Source: Gonatopus flavifemur
Lineage: Eukaryota > Arthropoda > Insecta > Hymenoptera > Dryinidae
Assembly (NCBI GenBank): GCA_018340375.1
Contig: JAFFJZ010000026.1
Location: forward strand, 1,798,001 to 1,862,000
Direction of reading: 5' to 3'
DNA length: 64,000 bases
Positions 37,033 to 48,907 of this stretch are shown here, piece by piece. The position numbers were made by a program, and so were the translations under genes. Each line of letters begins with the position of its first letter. The stretch's first letter is position 1. Below the pieces are notes generated by a model that had not been told where the DNA came from, did no database searches, and saw only the letters and a list, made by a program, of their open reading frames with translations.

Positions 37033-37529
37033 AAAATGCCGATCAAATCCAGTTAAAAATTATTTCATTGGTATCAATGGGAAATTTCCGATGCAAAAAC
37101 TCAATTCACTCCGATGAAATGTTTTTTTATCGGATTCAATCGAATTTTTTAACCAGGGGAAAGACTGATTAAATCCAATTAAAAATGATCTTATTGATAT
37201 CAATAGGAAATTTCCGATGCAGAAATTGAATTCATTCCGATAAAATTTTTTTAAGACAGCCCATGGCAGTGATCCGATTGGATTCAATCAGCATTTCGAC
37301 TGCACAATGTTCTGATTCATTCCGATTAGTCGATTGATCAATAGTATGTGGTCGGAATCAATCGTTTTTTTTAACCAGGGTGGCGCTTCAATCGTATTGG
37401 ATCGAGGTAACCTCCAAAATAATGCTGTTCAATTTGGATTTTGAAACATCAACAGTGATTTAAAAATAAAGTGTGAACAACAATTCTAAAAATCAATTAT
37501 ACGTGTTAATATATAATTTCCCTGCTAAA

Positions 37530-38690
37530 AATGACGGAAAGAAACAGAAAGAAAATTTTTCCTTTCCGCTTGATATCGGTTTTTGTCCCGTAAAATACGG
37601 AAGAAAACGGAATGAGAATTTATTTTCCCGTTTGGAACTGGAAATGCGGACATAAACTTCGATGGTATTGATACGGATTTCTGAGCATAAAATATTATCG
37701 ATTTCAAACGTATTGCCGGATGAAGTGAATGGGGAAGCCTTTCCGTTTCCATCCACATACGCGGATTAGAATTCTGATGGTATTGCTACGAAATTCTCAA
37801 CTTAATATTGTACCGATTCCATTCGTATTGTCGAACGAAGTGAAATGAAAATCCTTTCTGTTGTCGACTGGAAATGCGGATAAAAATTTCAGTGGTATTG
37901 ATCAGCATCTCCAATCATTGAATTTTGTTGACTTTGTCCGAATTTTCGGATGAACTACAGTGTACAAAAAAAATTCATTGGGGGATCCCAGTATTGTACT
38001 GGAAGCAATTACCCTGTACAAGGATCTTTATTCGCATATCCTTGTTCGAAAATCGTTGAGGAACCTTGTCTACTCATGTAAATTGAGAGAAAATCATACC
38101 CTACCTACAGGGTTCGGAATTACATTCCTACCGGCCTACCGTCTGAAGCCTAAGACCTAACCGAATGAGCTATTGCGCGACTTCACAGATGATCACCTCA
38201 AGAAAGTACATGTGTACGTTGGAGTGTTTTTCTGTTTTCATCCGTATACGCGAAAGAGAATTTTAATGATATTGACCTGGACTTACAGTCATCAAATCAT
38301 ATCGATTTCATTTGGATTTTCGAATAAATGGAGGTTCAAAGTCTTTTTGTTCCCATCCGCATATGCGGATCCCATGGTATCTCTCCGGATTTACAATCAT
38401 GGAATCATACCGGTTTCAACCAGATGAATTAAGGTGGAAAGTCTTTCTGTTTTCATCTGCACTTGCGGACAGAAAATTTCATGGTATTGATCTGGATTTC
38501 CAACCATGAAATCCTGCAGATTTCATCCGGATATTCGAATGAATAAAGGTGGGAAGTCTTTCAGTTTTCATCCGTAGATGCAGATGAAAATTTGAATGGT
38601 ATCTGTCTGGATTTACAATCATGAAATCATATCGGTTTCATCCGGATTTTCGAATACACGGTATTCGAATATTCTTCCACTTTCATCAGA
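37530..38690. repeat. ~115-120-bp imperfect tandem units (GCGGA...TCCGC)
   Basis: Units carry AGTCTTTCTGTTTTCATCCG, CATATGCGGAT, ATGGTATTGATCTGGATTT, ACAATCATGAAATCATATCG and TTTCATCCGGATTTTCGAAT. A tRNA D-arm-like TAGCTCATTCGGTTAGG lies on the minus strand near 38160, without a matching T-arm. Confidence 0.65.
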
Positions 38691-38699
38691 ATACCCTAC

Positions 38700-39340
38700 T
38701 GTAAATTCCCAATTAGTTCGCATGGGTCTTTGTATGGGAATTGAGTGGGTCGCATGGTTCTTCGCATGGGAATGAAGTGGGTCGCATGGGTCTTCATTCG
38801 CGGATCAATGGGATGACGTGGGTCTTTGCATGGGAATCAAGTAGGTTGTATGGGACTCAAGTGGGTTACATGCGTCTTCACATGGATTAATGAGCGAAAA
38901 TATTGAGAAATAGATCACTCTAAAATTTTCAACAATTAATTGAACTTGAAACAGAAATACATATTGACTTTCAATTGTAGATCAAATTCATATTGATTGG
39001 GTTCGAATATGTCAATCATTCATTTGACACCCCAATGTACCTTGCTCATTCATCATGGTGAATCACATGGGTTATTCGTTCAAATGTCTCATGGGTCACT
39101 CATGCGAATATATCACATGGGTTACTCATGGGGAAATATTGCACGGGTTACCGCTGCGAGGATACCAAACAGGACAAGAACTTACGTGAATGTAAAACAA
39201 TAATGGAAATGTTCATTGTCTCAAGTTCATGTGAGTTTTTGTTGTGTTTAGAATTCTCATATGGGTAACCCGTGCAATATTCCTCCATAGGTAACCTATG
39301 TGTTATGTTCACAGGAGTAACCCATGTCACGTGATTACAT
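38700..39340. repeat. CATGGGTTAC / GTAACCCATG word array
   Basis: GTCGCATGGGTCTTCGCATGGG opens the array, and CATGGGTTACTCATG, CATGGGTTATTCG and, inverted, GTAACCCATG and GTAACCTATG follow. The words switch orientation near 39180-39240, so the array has an overall inverted layout. Non-coding. Confidence 0.65.
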
Positions 39341-40583
39341 GCGAAATAAATCCAGTCCCGAATTCGCATGGGAAATTTCCCTGGCGAACCAACTGGGAAT
39401 TTACAATGGGGATGTACACGGGAATATTCGACGAACTCTTGAAGGTACTGAAACAGTTCTTTCAGTATTCGAGTTAGTTAATATCCCAAGAAGTGAACTC
39501 TTCTGGACCTCTTTATGATTTCATGAATTCGAAAATTCATAAACAATTCTATTCATGTTCTTGAAAAAGAATTCTCCGACTGCTGTATGAGATCACCCGG
39601 CTTGTCAGACCGGATTTTGACGCAATGAAATTATATCCGTGAATCCAATCTAGAACTGAATAAAATGTGCATGCAGTAATTACAGAGCACAAACAACATT
39701 TGTTTGTTTTGCTTCTCCGGGTGCAAACTGGGAACTTTCGTTCAATTCTTCAATCCGTCAAAGTGGATTAGAAAAGAATACATTTTTTCCCGAAAATCCA
39801 ACTAAAACGGAACCAATTCCCGATGTGTTAATCACTCAACAAAACCATAATTTTTCATATCCGCGTATACAGATACGAACGACGACTTTCGCTCAATCAC
39901 TTGGCTTATAGAGCAGGATTTTAACGCAATGAACTCCCATCCGTAAATTCATCCTAAAACGGAAGGAAAGCCTGTGCGGTAATTGAGGAATCAGAACACC
40001 ATTATTTTGTTCAGCATTTGCGGATGCAAACTGGGAACTGTCATTCGACCATGCGGTTTGTTGGCGCGGATTGAAACGTAATCAACTTCTCTTCGCAAAT
40101 CCAACTTGAAACGGAACCCATTTGGCATGTGTTGATTACTCAACAGAACCACCATTTCTTATGTCCGCATTGACATACGTAAATGACGGCTCACGCCTCA
40201 TCAGCTGGCTTGGCAAGCCGGATTTCAACGAAATAAAATCATATCCGTAAATTCAACTTTAAACGGAATAAAATGTATATGCGTTAATGACAAAATGGAA
40301 ACACCATTGTTTTATTCAGCATTTCCGGAAGCAAACTGGGAATTGTTATTCCATCATCCGGCTCGTCGAAGCAGATTGGAACGCAATAAATTTCTCTCCG
40401 CAGATCCAACTTGGAACGGCATCAATTTGGTCGTCGTTTATGCTGATCGAAGCGGTAATATCTTATACCCGTCATTCCGGACAAACTCAAAGGATTTGGT
40501 AAAAATTGCAATTCCACCTCAGAATGGATTCATTTTGCTTCCGCTGTTCCAGTTGCATTCCTCCAACGATACGGAAAGTTTCG

Positions 40584-40962
40584 TGTCGGAAATTGTAAAG
40601 AAACCGTGTGAATATTGCGGGAGTTTTATTTTTCTACAATACATCTATTATTTCCGGCTATTGTATTGCGCTCTCAAAAATTAGGATAGTACCGCGCAGA
40701 TCCAAATGCGTGGAGGGGAGGAAGTCAGTTTTCGTACCGAACGCAGACATGCACGCACGTGTAAGACGACACGAGAATAAATTGTGAAAATCATATTCAC
40801 GGAAGTTTTTTATTCAATATCCGACCACTTCAATTACAATAAAACGAAGTAATAGTGCATTGCACTGAAGTTCAAGTTGATCGGTACTGCCGGTCAAAGC
40901 CGATGATTGAAAATACGAATCTAACAAACGATTAATAGACGCATTCATCGGTGGAGTTAACA
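40584..40962 (+). repeat. 5' LTR of the BEL/Pao element
   Basis: Starts TGTCGGAAATTG and ends GGAGTTAACA (TG...CA). By eye it differs from the 3' LTR at about 17 positions (~4-5%). Confidence 0.93.
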
Positions 40963-41466
40963 TGGTCCTTCGGTCCGTATTTGATCCTCGCGTAAGACAT
41001 GGTGTGTGGCTAAAACACAAACGTTGTATTAACGAATAACGAATTCATTTCGTACGTGAGTGCGCGACTTAAAAACAATCAAACGTCATCCATAGTGCGT
41101 GTAAAAAGTAGCAACAAAATCCTAATTGCTACATTGGAAAATATTTCGAAAGAAAAGAACATTCCATAGAAGTCTGAAAAGTTCTAGAAAGTTCTAGAAC
41201 GACGTATTAGGCCCGGTGACCCAGCAGAGGGAAGCGGGATTACGACGAACTACGAGGTATTATCAACATAGAACGAGTACGTCTTTACCGACAACTCGTA
41301 GCACGCAGCAACGCAGTCATCATCTGGTAGGAAAACACGTGTTGTACTGCATCGACAGGCGACGCTGAACAAGAGTCATCGCGCGACTGTAGTTACTTCT
41401 TAGATAAGTAAACATTATTACATAGAAAAATTTAATCTTCGAACATAGATATTGTTTACCGTCAAA

Positions 41467-44400
41467 ATGGCAGAAACGTTGACACTTCCAAAATTAAAAC
41501 TTCGAAAAAGATTAACTAAATCGGCAATAACGCGTTTGGAAAGTGATATTGATAGATTCGATAAAGACGATGAAACAAAAATAGAATTAAAAAAGAAAAT
41601 AGAGCGTTTGGAAGCTACTTGGGTTGATTTTCAAAGTATTTTAGAAAACCTTACAAGTTTTGGAGAAGAATTTACCGAAGATGTAAAATTAATAGTGAAT
41701 CTGAGTTGGTAGATCCCAATATGTAAGAACGCGTAATAAAGCTTATGAAATACTTAAACAATATAATAATTCAGTTAGAAATGGGACAAATGATGATGAT
41801 ACGTCGGTTCATTCTAATGATAGCGATCGAAGTGAGGTTAGTCGTACGTCAAGTGTAAATCGTAGAAACAATGTTAGATTGCCGAAAATTGATCTCCTCA
41901 AGTTTTATGGGGATTCGTTACAATGGAATACCTTTTACAATGTCTTTCGATCATCAATAGACGCAGACGGATCATCAGATGATATTCAAAAGTTCTCATA
42001 TTTCAAAAGTAGTGTGAAAGGTGAAGCTGCAAAGGTTATAGCTTCCTTAGATATCACCAACGAGCATTATAAGGAAGCATTGAAGCGGCTGTGTTAGCGT
42101 TATGATAATAAAAGATTGGTAATACAAGGCCACATTCAAGCTATGTTTGATTTGCCGACAATAAAAAAGGAAAACGCACAATCTTTACGGCAGTTGCTTG
42201 ATGGAATCCTCCAGCATGTGAGAGCTTTACATGCTTTGCAAAGGCCCACTCAGCATTGGGACGATATGCTCATACGAATCGTTAAAATGAAATTAGACAT
42301 GAATTCAATAAAGGAATGGGAGTTGAAATTGAAACCCTCGGTAATGCCAACTTTTGATGAATTAATGAAATTTTTAAATTCGAGAGGTCACATGCTGGAG
42401 GCGATCGATTATAAAAGTGACAAGCGTGAAGGACATTCATCGAGCAACACAGCACGAAATGATAGATCAAAAAAAATTGTATCTAGTAATACAGTGTCTG
42501 TAAATTCGAATTGCATTTTTTGCGAAAAAGAACACCCACATTATACATGTAAAAAATTGAAAGACCTTGAGGTTCAGGAGCGTATCACTTTAGGCAAGAC
42601 GAAGGGATTGTGTTCGAATTGTTTGAGGCCAAACCATCTTATAAAAGATTGTCGTGCTGGAGATTGTAAAATTTGTAAGAAGAAACACAATTCGCTGCTC
42701 CACCTCGAAAACGATCATAATTCGGGGATGAAAGAAACGAGACCCAGCATTGAGAATTTATCCGGGGCATCCCATAGTTCAGAAGAATCAGTTGTAGCTA
42801 ATTTTTCTTGTTCAGATTTGACGAATCGTAATGTATACATTATGTTATCGACCGCGTTAGTGAAACTTCAAGATGTTAGAGGAAATTGGCATACAGCCCG
42901 AGTTCTGTTGGATTCGGGATCACAAGTCAGCTTCATTTCAGAAGAATTAACGGAAAAATTGAATTTGCAATCACATATAGCTCCAGTGAAAATTCGAACA
43001 ATAAATGGGACTGGAACAAGTTCAAATCGATCCATCGATGTGGTTTTGACTTCACGCTTCAATGATTTCGAATTTTCTCTGCAGTGTATTATATTACCAA
43101 AAATTTCGAGTCAACAACCATCAATCGAACTATCTCGTGAAGATTTCAAAATTCCTCCGCACATACAGTTGGCTGACCCTGATTTTTGTACTCGCTTGAA
43201 CATTGATATTTTAATCGGAGCTGATAAGTTCTGGGAATTATTGGGTATTGGACGAATCAAAATTGATAAATATCATCCTCTTTTTATCAAGACCACATTA
43301 GGTTGGATAGTTTCAGGGAGTTTCGAGAAAATGATCAAAAAACGTGACGTCACATGCAATTTCGTAGAGCTTGATGATTTACATCATACTCTCACAAAAT
43401 TTTGGGAAATCGAGGACGTACATGAATGTTCTAAGATGACTGAAGAAGAAGAATTTTGTGAGACTCATTTCGTGAAAACGACTAGAAGAAATGAAGCTGG
43501 GAGGTATATCGTAGAAATGCCTACTAATCCCGAACTGATGCAGGACTTGGGCGATTCGAAACAAATGTCTTTAACAAGATTTTATTCTTCAGAAAAATCT
43601 TTGAATCGTAACCCAAATCTTAAAACAGAATATTTAGCATTTATAGCTGAATATGAGTCTCTTGGGCACATGAAAAGAGTAGAAGTAAACGATAATGAGA
43701 CCAGAACAAGGTATTATATTCCCCATCACGCGGTATTTAATGAAAATAGTACCACCACTAGGTTAAGAGTGGTATTTGATGCTCCGGCGAAAACGTCCAT
43801 GGGTATATCTTTGAACAAAGCATTGTTGAAGGGACCAGTCATACAGTTGGATTTACTCGAGATTTTAATCAGATTTGGGTTTTTTCCGTTCGTATTATGC
43901 GGTGACATTAGTAAAATGTATCGCCAGGTTCTCATCAATAAAGAACAATTAAATCTGCAAACTATATTCTGGCGTCCTCATCCAACTGAAAAAATACAGA
44001 CTTATGAGTTACAAACGGTTACTTATGGCTCAGAACCCGCTTCATTTCTCGCTATTCGAAGTGTGCAGCAACTAGGTGCCGACGAAAGAGAATTCGTACA
44101 TTTGCAGAGGATAGTATCTAGGGATTTTTATGTCGATGATATTATTACGGGGGCAGACTCGGTTTCAGAGCTGCAACAAATCAAACAAGATTTAATTGAT
44201 CTTTTGAACAAGGGTGGATTTAAATTACACAAATGGTGTTCGAATTGTGCCGAATTGGCAGATACAGTAAATTAACCGGAGCCTATTTTAAAATCGGATG
44301 AAAATCTTCAAGCGAAAACTTTGGGTGTTATATGGGATTCAGATCGAGATGTTATCCAGTATTCCTCAGTTATGAATGGCTTTCGAGATCAAATAACGAA

Positions 44401-46897
44401 ACGTAATATTTTATCCGACATACCAAAAATTTTCGATCCCCTTGGGTTACTTGGGCCTGTGGTCGTTAGAGCGAAATTCATGATACAACAAACGTGGCTT
44501 CTAGGTCTGGACTGGGATGACCCGGTACTAGTTAAATTGGGTACGTTATGGAAAAATTTTAGCTCTCAAATTGGTCTATTGACTCAGTTAAGAGTAGACA
44601 GATGTGTAGTGCCCTCAACGGGTTTGTATCATTTATAATAGGTTCTGCGATGCTAGTCTCCAGGCCTATGGGGCATGCATATACGTTCGCTGCATGGTCC
44701 AAGATAGCGTTGTGTCCACTAATCTGCTAACGGCCAAATCACGTGTGAGTCCGGTGAAACCTTTGTCATTGCCTCGATTGGAATTGTGTGGTTCGGTGTT
44801 ATTGATTCGTTTAATGAAAACTGTTACAAACTCTATGCTAACGAAACCTAAGGCTATACATTATTGGACAGATTCTGAAATCGTACTTTCATGGTTAAAA
44901 TCACCGGCGAGGCGATGGCAAACGTTCGTCGCCCATAGAATAGGCGAAATACAAAGTAATTCAACTATAGATCAGTGGCACCACGTCAAGTTCAAAGAAA
45001 ATCCCGCCGATATCATTCCCAGAGGTTTAATGCCTAAAGAAATTCTTAGTTGTTCTATGTGGTGGCACGGACCACATTGGTTGTGAGATGAAGTAATCAA
45101 CGAATATTATGAAACGGAAAAAATTGTTGTAACCGATTTGCCAGAAGGAAGAAAAAATGTACATTGTGGATTTGTTGAAAATTGCGTCAAGGATGAAATA
45201 CTTGCAATTGGTAATAAATATTCATCGTTGAATAAAATCCTTCACGTCACGGCATTTGTTATTCGTTTCACAGATAATTGTAGAAAAGCCAAAGATGGGA
45301 GAGTGTATGGTAGCTCAACTTTGAATGAATGTAAACGTGCGGAACAAATTCTAATTAGCTGTGTTCAATAAAAATTTTTCGATGAAGAGATAAAGGCTTT
45401 AAAATCTGAACAAGATACAAGGCGTAATTCTAAAATCAAGGATCTGTGTCCAATTTTGAACGGAGATAATATGTTATGTGTGGGTGGTAGATTGTATTTG
45501 CGAATTGCGATGAACAGATGAAGTTTCCTGTAATCTTACCGAGTGAGCGTAATTTGACACGCGTAATTGTAAGAGATACACATGAGAAAATGTTGCATGC
45601 CGGTCCAGCCACGGTTTTAGCGAGTTTGCGTACAGGGCCTTGGCCAATTTCGGGAGAGGGATGAGTGAAGAAGATCATTCGCTCTTGCGTTGTCTGCAAA
45701 AGGGGTCATCCTAAAGAATTACGTCCCAAAATGGGCCACCTTCCTTGTCGCACTAATCCTTTCCGTCCATTTTTGCACTGTGGCATCGATCTATGCGGGC
45801 CATTTTCAATTCGGTATCGGATTCGCCGTAATAGTGCATGTTTTAAAACTTATGTCGTTGTATCTGTTTGTATCAGTGCTGCCAGAAATGAAGGAGCTCC
45901 AGCGTTTTACCCCCTCCATGTACCATCGCAGAGCACGCACGCTATAAATATATATCTGACATCTATAGTTATAGCGTGCGTGCTTTGCAATGGTATATGG
46001 AAAGGGTAAAACGCTGGAGCTCCTTCATTTCTGGCAGCACTGGTTTGTATGGCCACGAAGGCTACACATCTGGAAATTGTCGAAGATTTGACCGCAGAGT
46101 CATTGTCGGCCGCAATTAAACGAGTTATGGCTCGTAAAGGGAGAATCTCACACATATATTCCGACAATGGCACGAACATGGTAGGAACTAATCATGAGAT
46201 TCAAGCTTTCTTGGAAGAAGTGTCCGAGAATGAACAGATCAAGCATCAATTGAATAATGAAAACGTTACTTGGCACTTTATACCACCTAGGGCTCCACAT
46301 TTTGGTGGATTGTGGGAGTCGACGGTGAAGTCGTTCAAATTGCATTTGAAACGTACACTTAATGAGCGAGTTTTGACTATTTCTGAATTTCATACCTTGA
46401 TAGTGCAAATCGAAGCGATGTTGAATTCGAGACCATTGACGCCTTTGTCGGATGATGTGCGTGATTTTCAGGCCCTCACTCCTAGCCATTTTTTAATAGG
46501 AGAATCACTTTCGACAATTCGAGAGCCTGATTTATCCGAGGTCCCTACCTTTGGGTTATCTCGTTGGCGGCAACTGGAACAGTTCAAGCAACAGTTTTGG
46601 CTCAGATGGTCTCATGAGTATCTCACTAGTTGTCAGCGTCGTTCAAAGTGGACCAGCACAGCATCCCCAAATGTGAAAATTGGTCAAATGGTGATGATGC
46701 GAGGAGAAAAACGTATCCCCTTCAAATGGATATTGGGTAGAGTTGAAAGTGTATATCCGGGTGTTGATAATATTGTTCGTGCTGTAGATGTGCGCACTAA
46801 GAATGGTATTTTTAAGAGACCTACCGTAAAATTAGCAATGTTACCTATAGATGTTCAAGTGTTCATACATGATTTGTATTTCATTGTATTTCGCTGA
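41467..46897 (+). pseudogene. BEL/Pao gag-pol polyprotein, broken
   Basis: Gag starts at 41467 (MAETLTLPKLKLRKR); its DUF1759-like region continues to ~42400, with breaks near 41710 and at the TAG 42095. Zinc knuckles lie at ~42510-42710. The protease motif DSG is at 42911-42919. The reverse transcriptase spans ~43640-44200 with its active-site YVDD at 44129-44140. The RNase H follows (YWTDSEIVLSWL, ~44865). The integrase has HHCC-type zinc residues (~45580-45710), aspartates near 45787 and 46163 (SDNGTNM) and a glutamate at 46316 (GGLWES). The longest open piece is 42116-44275 (719 aa). Stops or shifts near 44273, 44630, 45084, 45369, 45510 and 45662, plus the MITE at 45874, make it non-functional. 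No envelope-like frame follows. Confidence 0.95.
45874..46042. mobile_element. 169-bp hAT-type MITE in the integrase
   Basis: The ends CAGTGCTGCCAGAAATGAAG and CTTCATTTCTGGCAGCACTG are perfect inverted repeats continuing through GAGCTCCAGCGTTTTACCC. It is flanked by the exact 8-bp duplication GTTTGTAT (45866-45873 and 46043-46050). An 8-bp duplication and a CAG-type terminus define a hAT superfamily MITE. Confidence 0.93.
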
Positions 46898-47024
46898 TTT
46901 CTGTGGGAATCATTTTTTGTAATTTCTTGTATCTCTCCTATTATAAGTAGGAATTGACTCGTGTAATTTGATATGTGACTTTATTATCGAATGATTGAAA
47001 ACTTTGTTTATCAAGGCGACGGCA

Positions 47025-47403
47025 TGTCGGAAATTGTAAAGAAACCGTGTGAATATTGTGGGAGTTTTAATTTTCTACAATACATCTATTATTTCCGGCT
47101 ATTGTATTGCGCTTTCGAAAATTAGGGTAGTACCGCGCAGATCCGAATGCGTGGAGGGGAGGAAGTCAGTTTTCGTACCGAACGCAGACATGCACGAAGG
47201 TGTAAGACGACACGAAAATAAACGGTGCAAATCATATTCACGGAAGTTTTTTATTTAATATCCGACCACTTCAATTACAATAAAACGAAGTAATAGTGCA
47301 TTGCACTGAAGTTCAAATTGATCGGTACTGCCGGTCAAAGCCGATGAGTGAAAATACGAATCTAACAAACGATTAATGGACGCATTCATCGGTGGAGTTG
47401 ACA
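47025..47403 (+). repeat. 3' LTR of the BEL/Pao element
   Basis: Starts TGTCGGAAATTG and ends GGAGTTGACA. Contains an AATAAA at about 47217. Confidence 0.93.
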
Positions 47404-48294
47404 TTTCGTACACATTTTACTTACGTTACAAAATCTCACTTCTGCCCTGCGGAATGAAGCGTAAAGATTCGCATCTTAATTCTTTCCGTTTCTTCCCGTT
47501 ATTTTCAGCAGGGTGGAGTGCCGGACCGGATTTAAACGCAATAAATTCACTTCCGCAATTCCAAGAAAAAACGTAATGAAACGTACCTACTGTAATTACG
47601 GGAGAAAAACATCACTTCTTCATCTAGCATTTCCGGATGCAAACTGAGAACTGTTGTTCAATCATTCGATCCGTCGACCCAGATTCAAACACAATAACTT
47701 TCTTTCCGGAAATCCAACTCGAGGCGGAACTGATTCCTCATGTATCAATTACTGAACAAAACCATCGTTTTTCATGTCCGTGTTCGCGGACGTAAACGAC
47801 AAGATTTTCTCAATTGAGTGGGGTGTCGGACCGGACTTAGACGCAATAAATTCACTTCCGCAATTCCAACAAGAAACGGAATTAAACATTATTACGGAAG
47901 AAAAACATCACTTCTCCATTCAGCATTTCCGGATGCAAACTGACAACTGTTGTTCAATCACTCGATCCGTTGACACGGATTCGAACGCAATAACTTTCTT
48001 TCCGCAAATCCAACTTGGGACGCAATCAGTCAGGTCGTCGTATGTGCTGATCAAAACGGTAATACTTCAAACCTGCCATTTCGGACAAAACCAAAGGATT
48101 CGATGAAAAATTGCAATTCCTCATCAAAACGCATTCATTTCATTTCCGCTGATCCAGTTGCATTCCTTCTCCGACGATACGGAAAGTTTCGTACAACTTT
48201 TATTTCCGTCTCAAATCTTACTTCTGCCATGCGAACGAATCGCAATGATTCGCATCTGAATTCTTTCCGTTCCATTCCGTCATTTTTAGCAGGG

Positions 48295-48907
48295 TTGGCT
48301 TTAGAATTTTCTCATTGTCACACTTCATTATGGAAATATTATTCATATTTTGAAATCAACATAATTTTTAGGTCAGGTCGCTCTACCAGGCCGCCATTTT
48401 GATTTTTAGTTCGCATGAAAGTCAACTTTTGAGAGGGCGCGCAAACACGTCCCAAGTATTTTTATTGGAGTTGCGTGGCCCTACCAGTGTCGGTATCGGA
48501 CCTCTCATTCTATCCAATGGTTCTGTCCCTTTCTAACTAATGGTGCGCGTTACCGACGCTGGTATCCCCTCAATACCAGGGTCTATTCGGACCTTCCTTT
48601 CTATCGTATTTTCTTTCTGTCTTTTTCTAACAAACATGCTCTGATGGTAATGCTCGTATCCCCTCAAGGGGAAACCAGCGTACCAACCGAATAAATATTG
48701 TTCCTGCAAGATTTCCCTGAACTGAACTTATGGAACAGTCTGAAATCGCAGGGAATAATCTTCGATGCTCTACGAATTGCGGTACATAGCCTGCATTTCA
48801 AATTTCGGAAAAAAATTCTCTCTTACTGACTGAGAAGAAAAACTGTTTTTGGAAATTTGGAATTCAGGCTACATACCGTAATTTTTCGAGTATCAAAGAT
48901 TATTGCC
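48295..48907. other. Intergenic; GGTATCCCCT/AGGGGATACC words
   Basis: Non-coding. CGCTGGTATCCCCTCAATACC and GTATCCCCTCAAGGGGAAACC at 48570-48680 recall the flank CCTTAAGGGGATACCAGCGT at 29450-29470, so a short dispersed repeat is likely. Confidence 0.4.

Larger units (their letters stand above)
29544..37380. mobile_element. Giant non-autonomous element, copy 2
   Basis: Starts CCCGCTTAAAATAAACGATT and ends AATCGTTTTTTTTAACCAGGG at 37380. 29550-30750 is nearly base-for-base 12890-14090. Then about four 228-bp units are missing, followed by the shared mariner (30984-32246, with a MITE inside), an unrelated insertion (32247-32810), a doubled ~370-bp block found once in copy 1 (~18660-18990), a CACTG MITE (34179-34440), the nested CCCTGGT element (34542-37032) and the shared right end. 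The block order differs from copy 1. No own transposase was seen. Confidence 0.75.
40584..47403 (+). mobile_element. BEL/Pao LTR retrotransposon (decayed)
   Basis: 6820 bp with two 379-bp LTRs and the 5-bp duplication TTTCG at 40579-40583 and 47404-47408. The primer-binding site TGGTCCTTCGGTCC starts directly after the 5' LTR. Gag-pol domains lie in the order gag, protease, reverse transcriptase, RNase H, integrase, as in BEL/Pao. It sits within the element 37520-48294; the empty site is mirrored by the related sequence GGAAAGTTTCGTACA at 48180. Confidence 0.95.
37520..48294. mobile_element. CCCTGCTAAAAATGACGG inverted-repeat element split by BEL/Pao
   Basis: The left end CCCTGCTAAAAATGACGG is repeated inverted at 48277-48294 (CCGTCATTTTTAGCAGGG). 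Without the BEL/Pao insertion the element is ~3.95 kb. Its interior is repeats of CGGATGCAAACTGGGAACTG, TTTCATCCGGATTTTCGAAT and related words around paired GCGGA/TCCGC. An internal near-terminus (TTTTCAGCAGGG, ~47503) suggests nesting or duplication. No transposase seen. Confidence 0.65.

Noticed and set aside
12881..37380. Simple recent segmental duplication of 12.9-19.3 kb
   Set aside because: Both copies begin and end with the same inverted CCCTG-type terminus and have unrelated flanks, so transposition explains them better.
38100..38175. Possible tRNA gene on the minus strand (TAGCTCATTCGGTTAGG)
   Set aside because: The D-arm is convincing but there is no T-arm or B box at the right distance on that strand.
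41467..46897. Envelope-bearing (errantivirus-like) endogenous retrovirus
   Set aside because: Domain order and protein motifs are BEL/Pao, and no envelope-like frame lies between integrase and the 3' LTR.
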